In this document: positions 54,156 through 62,704 of the stretch, piece by piece | How the letters are laid out: every line of letters begins with the position of its first letter | Position numbering within the stretch: the stretch's first letter is position 1 | DNA from: JAJXWB01 sp047971685 | GTDB lineage: Bacteria > Pseudomonadota > Alphaproteobacteria > Rhizobiales > Beijerinckiaceae | Length of the DNA: 64,000 bases | Assembly: GCA_047971685.1 (NCBI GenBank) | Contig: JBKDZW010000057.1 | Location: forward strand, 1 to 64,000 | Reading direction: 5' to 3' | Notes under the pieces: model-generated | The model's database searches: none | The model's input: the letters and a program-made list of their open reading frames with translations, nothing else | Told to the model about the DNA's origin: nothing | Program-made: the position numbers and the translations under genes

Positions 54156-54586
54156 CTGGGCGTTCCTCTTACATTTGATTTATCGGGCCGTAATACGTCC
54201 CGCTTACGCTTGCAGCCTCCTGCGAGCGTTACGGCATGTTAACCCGTCGCTTCCGTTCGATCAGCCGTCGGTTTCTAAAACCTTCGTCTAATATGCGCGA
54301 GCCGTAAAAGCGCCGCCCTCGTTGAGGATTTTACAATAAACACAGGTGCTTGCGCCTGGGTTTGCTTTTGGGCTCGCACCTGAGCTTGCGTCTGTGCAGG
54401 ACAAGCAGGCGCCTGTGCCGGCAGGTCAGAAACCGGACCCGATTCCAAAGTTGCATTCGCGCGATTTGCTTACATTTTTCAGGGATTCCGGGGAAATCTT
54501 AAAATTTGGCGACCAAAGTTGCATGGAGCCGTGTCACGGCCTCGTCTATTGCGGGCCACCGCATTCAGGCTGGGAGAAACGGGGCC
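54156..54586. other. Control region between the MFS gene and the actP operon
   Basis: 431 bases without a gene. It holds CCAAAGTTGCAT twice (54445-54456 and 54513-54524, 68 bases apart), an AT-rich stretch (54280-54340), and a structured GC-rich part with inverted CAGGTGC and GCACCTG (about 54341-54383). It likely contains the promoter of the acetate operon and that of the divergent MFS gene. Which elements act is not clear. Confidence 0.5.
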
Positions 54587-54886
54587 ATGAAAAGTTGGGA
54601 ACAAATAGAAAGAAATCCAAAATTCCAGTTGCTGGTCAGCAAGCGCAAGACCCTGGGCTGGACGCTGTCGGCCATCATGCTGGCGATCTATCTCGGGTTC
54701 ATCCTTCTGGTCGCTTATGCGCCCGGCGTCCTTGCCGCCAAGCTCGGCGCCGGCGTGATGACCGTCGGCATTCCCGTCGGCATTTTCGTGATCGTGTCGG
54801 CTTTCGTTCTGACCGGCATCTATGTGGTCAAAGCCAATGCCGAGTTCGACAATTTGACCAAGCAGATCGTCGAGGAGTCCAAATAA
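54587..54886 (+). CDS. DUF485 family membrane protein
   Basis: 99 residues with two membrane segments (about 26-48 and 60-82), matching YjcH-type proteins always found before actP. It starts at ATG 54587 after a GGGAG site and its stop shares one base with the actP ATG (TAATG). It probably assists the symporter; the exact role is not known. Confidence 0.93.
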   Translation: MKSWEQIERNPKFQLLVSKRKTLGWTLSAIMLAIYLGFILLVAYAPGVLAAKLGAGVMTVGIPVGIFVIVSAFVLTGIYVVKANAEFDNLTKQIVEESK

Positions 54887-56565
54887 TGACGCGCAAGTCT
54901 CTTTCCCTGGCGGCGGCTTTCGCGGCGCTGACAGCGAGCCCGGCTCTGGCCGACGCCATTTCCGGAGCGACCCAGAAGCAGGCGACCAACTGGCACGCGA
55001 TTCTCATGTTCGCCGCCTTCGTGTTCCTGACGCTGGGCATCACCTATTGGGCGGCGAGCCGGACGAAATCGGCCGCGCAATTCTATACGGCCGGCGGCGG
55101 CATCACCGGCTTCCAGAACGGTCTGGCGATCGCCGGCGATTATATGTCGGCGGCCTCGTTCCTCGGCATTTCCGGCCTTGTCTATCTCTCGGGCTATGAC
55201 GGCCTCATCTATTCGGTGGGCTGGCTGGTCGGCTGGCCGATCGTGACCTTCCTGATCGCCGAACCCCTGCGCAACCTCGGCAAGTTCACCTTCGCCGACG
55301 TCGCCTCGTTCCGCTTCGACCAGATGCCGATCCGCGTTCTGGCCGCCTGCGGCACGCTGGTGACGGTGGCCTTCTATCTGATCGCACAGATGGTCGGCGC
55401 GGGCGCGCTCATCAAGCTGCTGTTCGGTCTCGATTACTGGATCGCGGTGGTTCTCGTGGGCTGCCTCATGATCTTGTACGTCACTTTCGGCGGCATGGTC
55501 GCGACCACCTGGGTGCAGATCATCAAGGCCTGCCTGCTGCTCGGCGGCGCGACCTTCATGGCCTTCATGGTGCTCGTCAAGTTCGGCTTCAGCCCCGAGG
55601 CGCTGTTTGCCAAGGCGGTCGAGGTTCACCCCAACCATGCCAAGATCATGGCGCCGGGAACGCTGATCTCCGATCCGGTTTCGGCGATCTCGCTCGCGCT
55701 CGCCCTGATGTTCGGCACGGCCGGCCTGCCGCATATCCTTATGCGCTTCTTCACGGTCGCCGACGCCAAGGCCGCGCGCAAGTCGGTGTTCTACGCCACC
55801 GGGTTCATCGGCTATTTCTACATCCTCACCTTCATCATCGGCTTCGGCGCGATCGTGCTGGTCTCGACCAATCCGGAATTCCTCACGGATCCGGCCAAGG
55901 GCCTGGCTGCGATCAAGGGAGGCTCGAACATGGCGGCGATCCATCTGGCCAACGCAGTGGGCGGCGACATCTTCCTCGGCTTTATCGCCGCGGTCGCTTT
56001 CGCCACCATTCTGGCGGTCGTATCGGGCCTGACGCTTGCCGGCGCCTCGGCGGTCTCTCACGACCTCTATGCGACGGTCGTGAAGGGCGGCAACGCCAAC
56101 GAGCAGGATGAAATCCGGGTTTCCAAGATCACGACCGTCGTGCTCGGCATTCTGGCGATCATCCTTGGCATCGTGTTCGAGAAGATCAATGTCGCCTTCA
56201 TGGTCGGTCTTGCCTTCGCGATCGCGGCGTCCTGCAACTTCCCGGTTCTCCTGATGTCCATGTTCTGGCGCGGAATGACCACGAAGGGCGCGGTTATCGG
56301 CGGCTTTCTCGGTCTGATCTCGGCCGTGGTCGGCGTCATCCTGTCGCCTGGCGTGTGGGAAGTGATCTTCGGCAATCCGAAGGGCTCGGCTCCGGTTCCG
56401 TGGTCGAACCCGGCGCTTGTCTCGATGGCGCTTGCATTCGGCGGCATCTGGCTGTTCTCGAAGCTCGACTCCAGCGCCCGCGCGAAGGTCGACAAGGAAG
56501 GTTTCGAGCCGCAATATGTGCGCTCGCAGACCGGCATCGGCGCTTCCGGCGCCTCGGCTCACTGA
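54886..56565 (+). CDS. actP: Cation/acetate symporter
   Basis: 559 residues, SSS family sodium/solute symporter of acetate. It has a signal-like N-terminus (LAAAFAALTASPALA), then thirteen or so membrane segments, with GDYMSAASFLGISGLVYLSGYDG and AGLPHILMRFFTVADAKAARKS typical of ActP. Overlaps the DUF485 gene by one base. An intrinsic terminator follows at 56572. Confidence 0.95.
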   Translation: MTRKSLSLAAAFAALTASPALADAISGATQKQATNWHAILMFAAFVFLTLGITYWAASRTKSAAQFYTAGGGITGFQNGLAIAGDYMSAASFLGISGLVYLSGYDGLIYSVGWLVGWPIVTFLIAEPLRNLGKFTFADVASFRFDQMPIRVLAACGTLVTVAFYLIAQMVGAGALIKLLFGLDYWIAVVLVGCLMILYVTFGGMVATTWVQIIKACLLLGGATFMAFMVLVKFGFSPEALFAKAVEVHPNHAKIMAPGTLISDPVSAISLALALMFGTAGLPHILMRFFTVADAKAARKSVFYATGFIGYFYILTFIIGFGAIVLVSTNPEFLTDPAKGLAAIKGGSNMAAIHLANAVGGDIFLGFIAAVAFATILAVVSGLTLAGASAVSHDLYATVVKGGNANEQDEIRVSKITTVVLGILAIILGIVFEKINVAFMVGLAFAIAASCNFPVLLMSMFWRGMTTKGAVIGGFLGLISAVVGVILSPGVWEVIFGNPKGSAPVPWSNPALVSMALAFGGIWLFSKLDSSARAKVDKEGFEPQYVRSQTGIGASGASAH

Positions 56566-56571
56566 CTGGAT

Positions 56572-56600
56572 CGGCCGGGTTTGCGCCCGGCCGTTTTCTT
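56572..56600 (+). terminator. Intrinsic terminator after actP
   Basis: CGGCCGGG (56572-56579), a six-base loop, CCCGGCCG (56586-56593) and TTTTCTT (56594-56600). It separates actP from the DUF294 gene, though read-through is possible. Confidence 0.88.
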
Positions 56601-56711
56601 GCAGCGCGAAGACGCTCTTGCTTTCAGCGGCGCGAAGGCGCTCTTGACGCGGGCCGCTTGCGGCCCGTGTTCGCTTTCAGCGGTCTTGCACTTCAAAGGC
56701 GCAGCATCGTC

Positions 56712-58502
56712 ATGCCAAAATCCTTCGACGCCGCAAACCCGCCTTTCGACCGTCTTGCCGATGGTGAAATCGAGGAGCTGCGCGAGGCGCTCGACATCGG
56801 TTATTACCGGCCGGGCGAGGATCTGCTTGCGCCCGGCGCGCCTGTCGAATTCCTGTTCGTCGTCATCAAGGGCGAAGTGGAGGAGCGCGATGGCGACGAA
56901 CTCGTCTCGTTGCTCGGACGCAACGATTCCTTCGATACGCGCGCCATCGTACAGGGCGCGTCCAAGCATGTTTTCCGGGCGCGGACGGAAACATTGGCCT
57001 ATCTCGCCCCAAAGGCGCTGATAGCGCGGCTGATTGCCGACAATCCGCGTTTCGGCGCCTTCTTCTATCTCGACATTTCGCGCAAACTCGAAGCCGTGGC
57101 GCGCGAAGAAGACGAGGCGCGGCAGGGTTCGCTGATGCGCACGCGCATCCGCGACCTGTTTCTGCAACCCGCCGCATTCATCGACGCCAAGGAATCCATC
57201 GAGGCGGCCGGCCATCGCATGCAGGCGATCAATTCCAACACGCTGCTTGTGCGCGACGGCGCGCGCACCGGCATTATCACCGGCATGAACCTGTCGAAGG
57301 CGGCGGTGCTGCATCGCATGCCCATCGACGGGCCGGTCGGTCCGACGGCGCATTTCGACATTGTCTGCGTCGACGAGGAGGATTTCGTCTTTCAGGCGCT
57401 GCTTGAAATGACGAAGAGCAACAAGCGCCGGATCGTGGTCAGGCGCGGAACCGAATTCGTCGGCATTCTCGAAGACATCGATCTCCTTGGTTTTCTCGCC
57501 GGCAATGCGCAGGTGGTCGCCGGACGCATCGAGCGCGCCAATTCGCTGGCCGATCTGAAAATCGCCGCGCAGGAAACCTCGGATCAGGTGCGCACCTTGC
57601 GCCGGCAGGGCGTGCGCGTGGAGGTGATCGCCGAAATCGTTTCCGATCTCAATCGCAGATTGTTCGCCAAGACCTTCGCCCTGACCGCGCCGCCCGATCT
57701 GCGCAAGCGCTCCTGCCTGATCGTGATGGGCAGCGAGGGGCGCGGCGAGCAGAGCGTGCGGACGGATCAGGACAATGGGCTCATTCTCGCCGAGCCCGTC
57801 GATCAGTCGATGCTCGACGGGTTTCGCGCGGAATTCACCAATGCGCTGGAAGATTACGGATTTCCGCCTTGCCCCGGCAATGTGATGGTCCGCAATCCCT
57901 TCTGGTCGAAAACCGCCGGGGAATTTGCCGCCGATTTCCATAGATGGGTGGCAGCGCCCGACGAGACGGCGATGATGAATGTCGCGATCTTCTACGATGC
58001 GGCGGCGGTGGCCGGGCGCGCCGATCTGCTTGCGAAAGTGAAGGCCGAACTCATCGGCTCCGTGCGCGCGGAAAAAGTCTATCTCGCGCGGTTCGCCCAC
58101 GCGGTCGAAGCCTTCGAGACGCCGATCGGGCTGTTCAACAATCTTCTCGGCAAGGATGGCGCCGTCGATCTCAAGAAGGGCGGTATTTTTCCCATCGTGC
58201 ACGGTGTGCGCGCGCTTGCGCTGGAACACGGGCTTGCCGAAACATCGACCGTCGCGCGGATCGAGAAGCTCGTGCAGGCCAGCGCCTTGCGGGAGGAATT
58301 GGGGCGCGACCTCAAGGAGGCCTTTCATTTCCTGATCGCCATGCGGCTCGATTCGCAACTGGCCGAACGCGCCGGGCGCGAAGCGGTGGTGCGCACGGCG
58401 ACGCTGACGAGCGCGCAGCGCGATCTCCTGCGCGAAGCCTTCAAGGTGGTGAAGCAGTTCCGCGACCTGCTGCGCCGCCACTACAATTTCGCTATGTTCT
58501 GA
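56712..58502 (+). CDS. cNMP-binding, CBS and DUF294 nucleotidyltransferase-like protein
   Basis: 596 residues in three parts: an N-terminal cyclic-nucleotide-binding fold (about 20-135), a CBS pair (about 150-275), and a DUF294/GlnD-like nucleotidyltransferase region with GSEGRGEQSVRTDQDNGL (about 345-365) followed by a helical tail. Such proteins are commonly found with actP and a DnaQ-like exonuclease, and may regulate acetate uptake. The start ATG 56712 has no strong binding site. Confidence 0.88.
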   Translation: MPKSFDAANPPFDRLADGEIEELREALDIGYYRPGEDLLAPGAPVEFLFVVIKGEVEERDGDELVSLLGRNDSFDTRAIVQGASKHVFRARTETLAYLAPKALIARLIADNPRFGAFFYLDISRKLEAVAREEDEARQGSLMRTRIRDLFLQPAAFIDAKESIEAAGHRMQAINSNTLLVRDGARTGIITGMNLSKAAVLHRMPIDGPVGPTAHFDIVCVDEEDFVFQALLEMTKSNKRRIVVRRGTEFVGILEDIDLLGFLAGNAQVVAGRIERANSLADLKIAAQETSDQVRTLRRQGVRVEVIAEIVSDLNRRLFAKTFALTAPPDLRKRSCLIVMGSEGRGEQSVRTDQDNGLILAEPVDQSMLDGFRAEFTNALEDYGFPPCPGNVMVRNPFWSKTAGEFAADFHRWVAAPDETAMMNVAIFYDAAAVAGRADLLAKVKAELIGSVRAEKVYLARFAHAVEAFETPIGLFNNLLGKDGAVDLKKGGIFPIVHGVRALALEHGLAETSTVARIEKLVQASALREELGRDLKEAFHFLIAMRLDSQLAERAGREAVVRTATLTSAQRDLLREAFKVVKQFRDLLRRHYNFAMF

Positions 58503-58503
58503 C

Positions 58504-59157
58504 ATGCTGCCACGCCGCCTGAAACGCTGGTTCCATTATTTCACGCTGGCCGACCAGTCGTTCCGCTTTCTGTTTGCGCCGGGGCCGCCGGACGAGGTCG
58601 TCGTCGTCGATTGCGAGACCACGGGCCTCGATGTTTCAAAGGACGACATCATCACGATTGCGGCGGTGAAAGTACGAAAAAACCGCATTCTCACGAGCGA
58701 AAAATTCGTCGCCGTGGCGCGCCCGGAAGCCAAGATGAAGGCCGAAGCGATCAAGGTGCATCACGTGTTTGAAAGCGAGGCCGAAAAGGGAGAGCGCATC
58801 CGCCAGATCATGCGCGACTTTCTGCGCTTCGTCGGCGGGCGGCCGCTTGTCGGCTATTATCTCGAATTCGATGTCGCGATGATCGACAAGAACGTGCTGC
58901 GGCTGATCCAGATCGAACTGCCCAACAAGATGATCGAGATCTCGGCGATGTATTACGAGCGCCGCTACGGGGCGGGCCATCCAGGCGACCGGATCGACCT
59001 GTCGTTTGCCCGCATCCTGGGCGATCTCGGCATTCCCATGCTGGATCAGCACGACGCGCTCAACGACGCCATCATGACCGCGCAGGCCTATATCGCGCTC
59101 AAGGACATGCAGGAGCGCGGAAGACGCTTTCCGAGAAAAAGCGATGAGGAGCGTTAA
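58504..59157 (+). CDS. DnaQ-like 3'-5' exonuclease (DEDDh)
   Basis: 217 residues with the DEDD residues in VVVDCETTGLD, EFDVAMIDKN and HDALNDAIMTA (His then Asp). It resembles the exonuclease subunit/PolC exonuclease domain found beside ActP in many proteobacteria. One base separates it from the DUF294 gene; its stop overlaps rlmB by four bases. Its role in acetate uptake, if any, is not known. Confidence 0.9.
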   Translation: MLPRRLKRWFHYFTLADQSFRFLFAPGPPDEVVVVDCETTGLDVSKDDIITIAAVKVRKNRILTSEKFVAVARPEAKMKAEAIKVHHVFESEAEKGERIRQIMRDFLRFVGGRPLVGYYLEFDVAMIDKNVLRLIQIELPNKMIEISAMYYERRYGAGHPGDRIDLSFARILGDLGIPMLDQHDALNDAIMTAQAYIALKDMQERGRRFPRKSDEER

Positions 59158-60056
59158 GCGCGCAGTCTGATCGCCGCGACGCCGAGCGCCACCGCGCAGG
59201 CGTTGGAGACGTTCAGGCTCTTGATGGCGCCGGGCATGTCGAGCCGCGCCAGAACGTCGCATTTTTCACGCGTGAGGCGCCTGAGGCCGGCCCCTTCCGC
59301 GCCAAGCGCCAGCGCCAGCGGACGCCGCAGGACGACATCTTCCAGCGAGGCCGATCCTTCCGAATCCAGGCCGACGCGCAGATAGCCCAGTTCGCCAAGC
59401 TCGTCCATCGCACGGGCGAGATTGACGACCGCGACGACGGGCACATGTTCGAGCCCGCCGGAAGCCGTCTTGGCGAGCACGCCGGACATGTCCGGCGCGT
59501 TCCTTTCGGTGACGACGAGCGCATCGACGGCGAAAGCGGCGGCGGTGCGCAGGATCGCGCCGACATTGTGGGGATCGGTTATCTGGTCGAGGACGAGAAC
59601 GATTCCGCTGCGGTTTTCGATTTCCGAGATGTCGCGCGCGGGCAGGGGACGCGCCTCCAGCATCAGGCCCTGATGCACGGCGCCCGCGCCCAGGCGGCGG
59701 TCGAGATCGCCGCCTTCGACGATCTGTGGCGTCAGGCCTGCGGCGGCGGCGTCGGCGGCGATGCGCTCGGCTGCTCCCGCAGTCGCATAGAGCGTCAGCA
59801 ATTTCCTGGATTTCGCGCGCAGGGATTCTCGCACGGCATGGACGCCGTAGAGAATGACGAGATCGACGCCGGGCTTGCGGAAAGCCGGCGCCGCCTCGCG
59901 GGGCGGGCGTCTGTTGTTCCGGCTCCCGGCGTTTTCACGCACGACATCCCCGGAGCGGCCATCCTTGGAGCGGTCATCCTTGGAACGGCCTTGCCGCCAT
60001 TCGCGCCCCGGCCCGTTTTTGTCCTTGCCGCCCTTTGCCGGCCTGTCGCGTCGCAT
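59154..60056 (-). CDS. rlmB: 23S rRNA (guanosine-2'-O-) methyltransferase, RlmB type
   Basis: 300 residues of the SpoU/TrmH (SPOUT) family: GIVLVLDQITDPHNVGAILRTAAAF, LALGAEGAGLRRLTREKCD and IKSLNVSNACAVALG are the three signature motifs. An N-terminal extension (about 1-60) is basic and low complexity (KDDRSKDGRSGD). I used ATG 60056 because GTG or ATG further up (60209) has no homology. It methylates rRNA, in E. coli at G2251; the site here is inferred. Confidence 0.9.
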   Translation of the reverse strand: MRRDRPAKGGKDKNGPGREWRQGRSKDDRSKDGRSGDVVRENAGSRNNRRPPREAAPAFRKPGVDLVILYGVHAVRESLRAKSRKLLTLYATAGAAERIAADAAAAGLTPQIVEGGDLDRRLGAGAVHQGLMLEARPLPARDISEIENRSGIVLVLDQITDPHNVGAILRTAAAFAVDALVVTERNAPDMSGVLAKTASGGLEHVPVVAVVNLARAMDELGELGYLRVGLDSEGSASLEDVVLRRPLALALGAEGAGLRRLTREKCDVLARLDMPGAIKSLNVSNACAVALGVAAIRLRA

Positions 60057-60239
60057 TGTCGCCCCTGTCGTGGCAGGCCTGTCTTGCGATGCATGTCTCA
60101 CGATGCGCGCGCGCGCGCAATCTTTGGAGCCATATTGCGGTTGACAGCGCTCAAGCCCGCCCGCATAAGGCGCCCATCGGGCCGGCGCAGCCGGGCCACG
60201 GGCAGGCAAAGCGCGTTTCGCGCAAAGCCGGGCTCTCGT

Positions 60240-60324
60240 GGGGGAATGTCCCGAGCGGCAAAGGGGGCGGACTGTAAATCCGCTGGCTAAGCCTTCGTAG
60301 GTTCGAGTCCTACTTCCCCCACCA
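60240..60324 (+). tRNA. tRNA-Tyr (anticodon GTA)
   Basis: 85 nucleotides with a class II long variable arm, a 7-bp acceptor (GGGGGAA/TTCCCCC) and encoded CCA (60322-60324). The anticodon GTA is at 60274-60276 in the loop CTGTAAA. Confidence 0.96.
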
Positions 60325-60414
60325 CTCTCTTTTCAACAATCTGATATAATTCGTATTATGCCTTCATCCCGCACTTCCGGAAGGTACGGCGGGCGCATGC
60401 GTCCGCTCCGTCGG

Positions 60415-60442
60415 TTTACCTATCCTGGAGGATAGGTTATAT
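60415..60442 (+). promoter_or_regulatory. Promoter with embedded palindromic operator for the metal-sensor gene
   Basis: ACCTATCC-TGGA-GGATAGGT at 60418-60437 is a perfect 8-bp inverted repeat. It fills the spacer between TTTACC (60415-60420) and TTATAT (60437-60442), the expected -35 and -10. The start of transcription would fall near 60449, the ATG itself. It is the expected place for a CsoR/RcnR operator. Confidence 0.65.
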
Positions 60443-60448
60443 GACCTT

Positions 60449-60703
60449 ATGCACGGCACCCATCCCGACATCGTCCGGCGTCTCAAGAAAGCGGAGGGGC
60501 ATTTGCGCGCGATCATCGGCATGATCGAGGCCGGCAGGCCCTGCATGCAACTCGCCCAGCAGATGCAGGCCGTGGAATCCGCGCTCTCGAAGGCCAAGAA
60601 GGAACTCATCCACGACCATATCGAGCATTGCCTTCAGGGCGATACGGAGCAGGGAACGGAGGCTGCGCTGCGCGAAATAAAGCAATTGGCGAAATATCTC
60701 TGA
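60449..60703 (+). CDS. CsoR/RcnR-family metal-sensing repressor
   Basis: 84 residues, all-helical repressor of the DUF156 family. Metal-ligand candidates are C32, H57 and C61 (in GRPC and DHIEHC), with histidines at 2 and 5 near the N-terminus; the pattern resembles CsoR and the nickel sensor InrS more than E. coli RcnR, which has His at the last position. There is no ribosome binding site before ATG 60449. It is 1 base before the exporter gene it presumably controls; nickel or cobalt is the likely signal. Confidence 0.9.
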   Translation: MHGTHPDIVRRLKKAEGHLRAIIGMIEAGRPCMQLAQQMQAVESALSKAKKELIHDHIEHCLQGDTEQGTEAALREIKQLAKYL

Positions 60704-60704
60704 G

Positions 60705-61865
60705 ATGATGAACTTCAACGACCTGTTGCAGCAGGGCGCCTCGCATCTGTGGCTGTTCATCCCCAGCGCAATTCTGCTCGGCGCCCTGCACGGTCTCGAG
60801 CCCGGCCATTCCAAGACATTGATGGCGGCGTTCATCGTCGCCGTGCGCGGCACTGTCTGGCAGGCCGTGCTGCTCGGGCTGGCGGCGACGGTTTCGCACA
60901 CGGCGGTGGTCTGGGCGATCGCGCTTGCCGGCATGTATCTTTGGGCGGGCGTCGATGGTGAGGCGATCGAACCTTATTTCCAGATCGCCTCGGCCGTTCT
61001 CATCCTGGGGATCGCCGCATGGATGTTCTGGCGGCTGCGCCGGGACCGACGCAACTTCCCGTTTGTGGCCGGCGGCCATTCCCATGGAGATCACGATCAC
61101 GGGCATAACGATCTTGGGCCTGGCGAAGACATCAGGCGGATCGATACCGGCCATGGCGTGATCGCGGTCGAAGTGTTCGAGGACGGCGTTGCGCCGCGCT
61201 GGCGCGTGCGCCGGGAGAGCGGGCCGGACTGGCCGGCCGCGCAGATCTCGATCGAGACCGAGCGTCCCGATGGCGCGCGTCAGGTTTTCGGCATGGTCGA
61301 TTGCGGCCTCTATTTGGAATCGGTCGACGAAATTCCCGAGCCGCACGAATTCATGGCCCGCGTGAGTCTCACGCGCGCCGGACATTCGCACGATTACGAC
61401 CTGTCCTTCATCGAGAGCCACATCGCGCACGACCACATCCACGAGGAAATGCGCGGCCTTGAGATCGCCGCCGACGGCTATCGCGACGCGCACGAACTGG
61501 CGCACGCCAACGACATTCGCCGGCGCTTTGCCGACCGCAATGTGACGACGGGCGGAATCGTCCTGTTCGGCCTCACCGGCGGGCTCGTGCCTTGCCCGGC
61601 CTCGATCACCGTGCTGCTGATCTGCCTCCAGATCAAGCAATTCACGCTCGGGGCGGCGCTCGTTTTGTGTTTCAGCATCGGGCTCGCCTTGACCATGGTC
61701 TCGGTCGGCGCCGTGGCGGCCTTAAGCGTACGCCAGGTCTCCAGGCGGTGGGCCGGCTTCGGCGCGCTGGCTGCGCGCGCGCCCTATGCCTCGGCGCTGC
61801 TGATTGCGCTTGTCGGCCTCTATACCGGCTATATAGGCTGGGCCGGCCTTGCCGCCCATGCCTGA
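60705..61865 (+). CDS. Nickel/cobalt efflux protein, RcnA/NicO family
   Basis: 386 residues, longer than E. coli RcnA (about 274). The motif HGLEPGHSK (29-37) and GGLVPCPAS (292-300) mark the family. Three membrane segments precede a His-rich stretch (HSHGDHDHGH, 125-134), a soluble beta-rich insert (about 150-228), a second His cluster (AHDHIHEE, 241-248) and more membrane segments. Either of two ATG codons (60705, 60708) could start it. It probably exports nickel or cobalt and is co-transcribed with its repressor. Confidence 0.88.
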   Translation: MMNFNDLLQQGASHLWLFIPSAILLGALHGLEPGHSKTLMAAFIVAVRGTVWQAVLLGLAATVSHTAVVWAIALAGMYLWAGVDGEAIEPYFQIASAVLILGIAAWMFWRLRRDRRNFPFVAGGHSHGDHDHGHNDLGPGEDIRRIDTGHGVIAVEVFEDGVAPRWRVRRESGPDWPAAQISIETERPDGARQVFGMVDCGLYLESVDEIPEPHEFMARVSLTRAGHSHDYDLSFIESHIAHDHIHEEMRGLEIAADGYRDAHELAHANDIRRRFADRNVTTGGIVLFGLTGGLVPCPASITVLLICLQIKQFTLGAALVLCFSIGLALTMVSVGAVAALSVRQVSRRWAGFGALAARAPYASALLIALVGLYTGYIGWAGLAAHA

Positions 61866-61908
61866 TCCGGCGTCTGGCCGCGAGTTCTAAATATAAAGTT
61901 CAGACGGC

Positions 61909-61936
61909 TTGACAGCGCCACGAATTGCAATCTTAT
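61909..61936 (+). promoter_or_regulatory. Promoter of the sulfide dehydrogenase genes
   Basis: A perfect TTGACA (61909-61914) with TCTTAT (61931-61936) 16 bases on, in an AT-rich stretch. It lies about 150 bases before the fccA-type start. Confidence 0.5.
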
Positions 61937-62086
61937 CATGTGTGAATATTTAAATTCTGGAAGGGGCGACAAGACCCCGCGCCGGACAGGGCGAACGCCG
62001 CCGCAGAGCGGCGCCGATGCCGTGGATTGGCGCCAAATTTTTTGTGCGCCATGAGGCCGAAAGCCCGTGGCGTCAGGGGGGGAGCG

Positions 62087-62692
62087 ATGACGTCACAAAA
62101 ATCGGGAAGGCGCGCAAGCCGATTCGCCGCAGCCGTATTTGCAACGCTATGCAGCGCGAGCGCGCCGGCTTTCGCCGGACCGAGCGGCGAGGCGATGGCG
62201 CTTGCATGCGCTGCCTGCCACGGACCGAACGGCTCGAGCCTCGGGCCGACGACGCCGACGATCGCCTCGCTGTCGGTCGATTATTTCGTGATGTCGATGA
62301 AGGATTATCGCGACGGAAAACGGCCGGCGACCGTCATGGACCGCATCGCCAAAGGCTATAGCGACGCCGACATCGAGGAAATGGCCAAATATTTCCAGAA
62401 GCAGACCTTCGTGCGTCTGCCCCAGCGCACGGATGCCGGGAAGGCGAAGGCCGGCAAGGAGCTTGCCAAAAAATACTGCTCGTCATGCCACGAGGACGAG
62501 GGGCGCGTCGCCGAGGGCGTGGGCGTGCTGGCGGGCCAATGGCTGCCTTATATGGAATTTTCCACACAGGATTTTCTTTCCGGCAAGCGCGCGATGGAGC
62601 GGCGGCAGAAGGCGAAATTCGACGAACTCATCCGCGACAAGGGCGAGGGCGCGTTTATCGACATTCTGCATTATTACGCCAGCGTGAAGTAA
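62087..62692 (+). CDS. fccA: Diheme cytochrome c subunit of flavocytochrome c sulfide dehydrogenase
   Basis: 201 residues. After a signal peptide (about 1-30, ASAPAFA), two heme sites are seen: CAACH at 41-45 and CSSCH at 131-135. The two-domain layout is typical of FccA, which accepts electrons from the flavin subunit. Start ATG 62087 is just after GGGGGGAG. The next gene, its flavoprotein partner, begins 12 bases after its stop. Confidence 0.9.
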   Translation: MTSQKSGRRASRFAAAVFATLCSASAPAFAGPSGEAMALACAACHGPNGSSLGPTTPTIASLSVDYFVMSMKDYRDGKRPATVMDRIAKGYSDADIEEMAKYFQKQTFVRLPQRTDAGKAKAGKELAKKYCSSCHEDEGRVAEGVGVLAGQWLPYMEFSTQDFLSGKRAMERRQKAKFDELIRDKGEGAFIDILHYYASVK

Positions 62693-62704
62693 GGGAGCGC
62701 GACC

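Noticed and set aside
54507..54527. Possible sigma54 promoter TGGCGA-N6-TTGCA before the acetate operon
   Set aside because: The GG to GC spacing is 11 instead of the required 10 bases.
54820..56562. Antisense open frame of 580 codons opposite actP
   Set aside because: Same explanation; the acetate symporter on the plus strand is unmistakable.
56559..58505. Antisense open frame of 648 codons opposite the DUF294 gene
   Set aside because: Basic, His- and Arg-rich peptide typical of GC-rich antisense frames; no start signals.
60325..60414. NiCo riboswitch before the metal-efflux pair
   Set aside because: The spacer is short and has no conserved four-helix layout; a protein repressor with a palindromic site explains control better.
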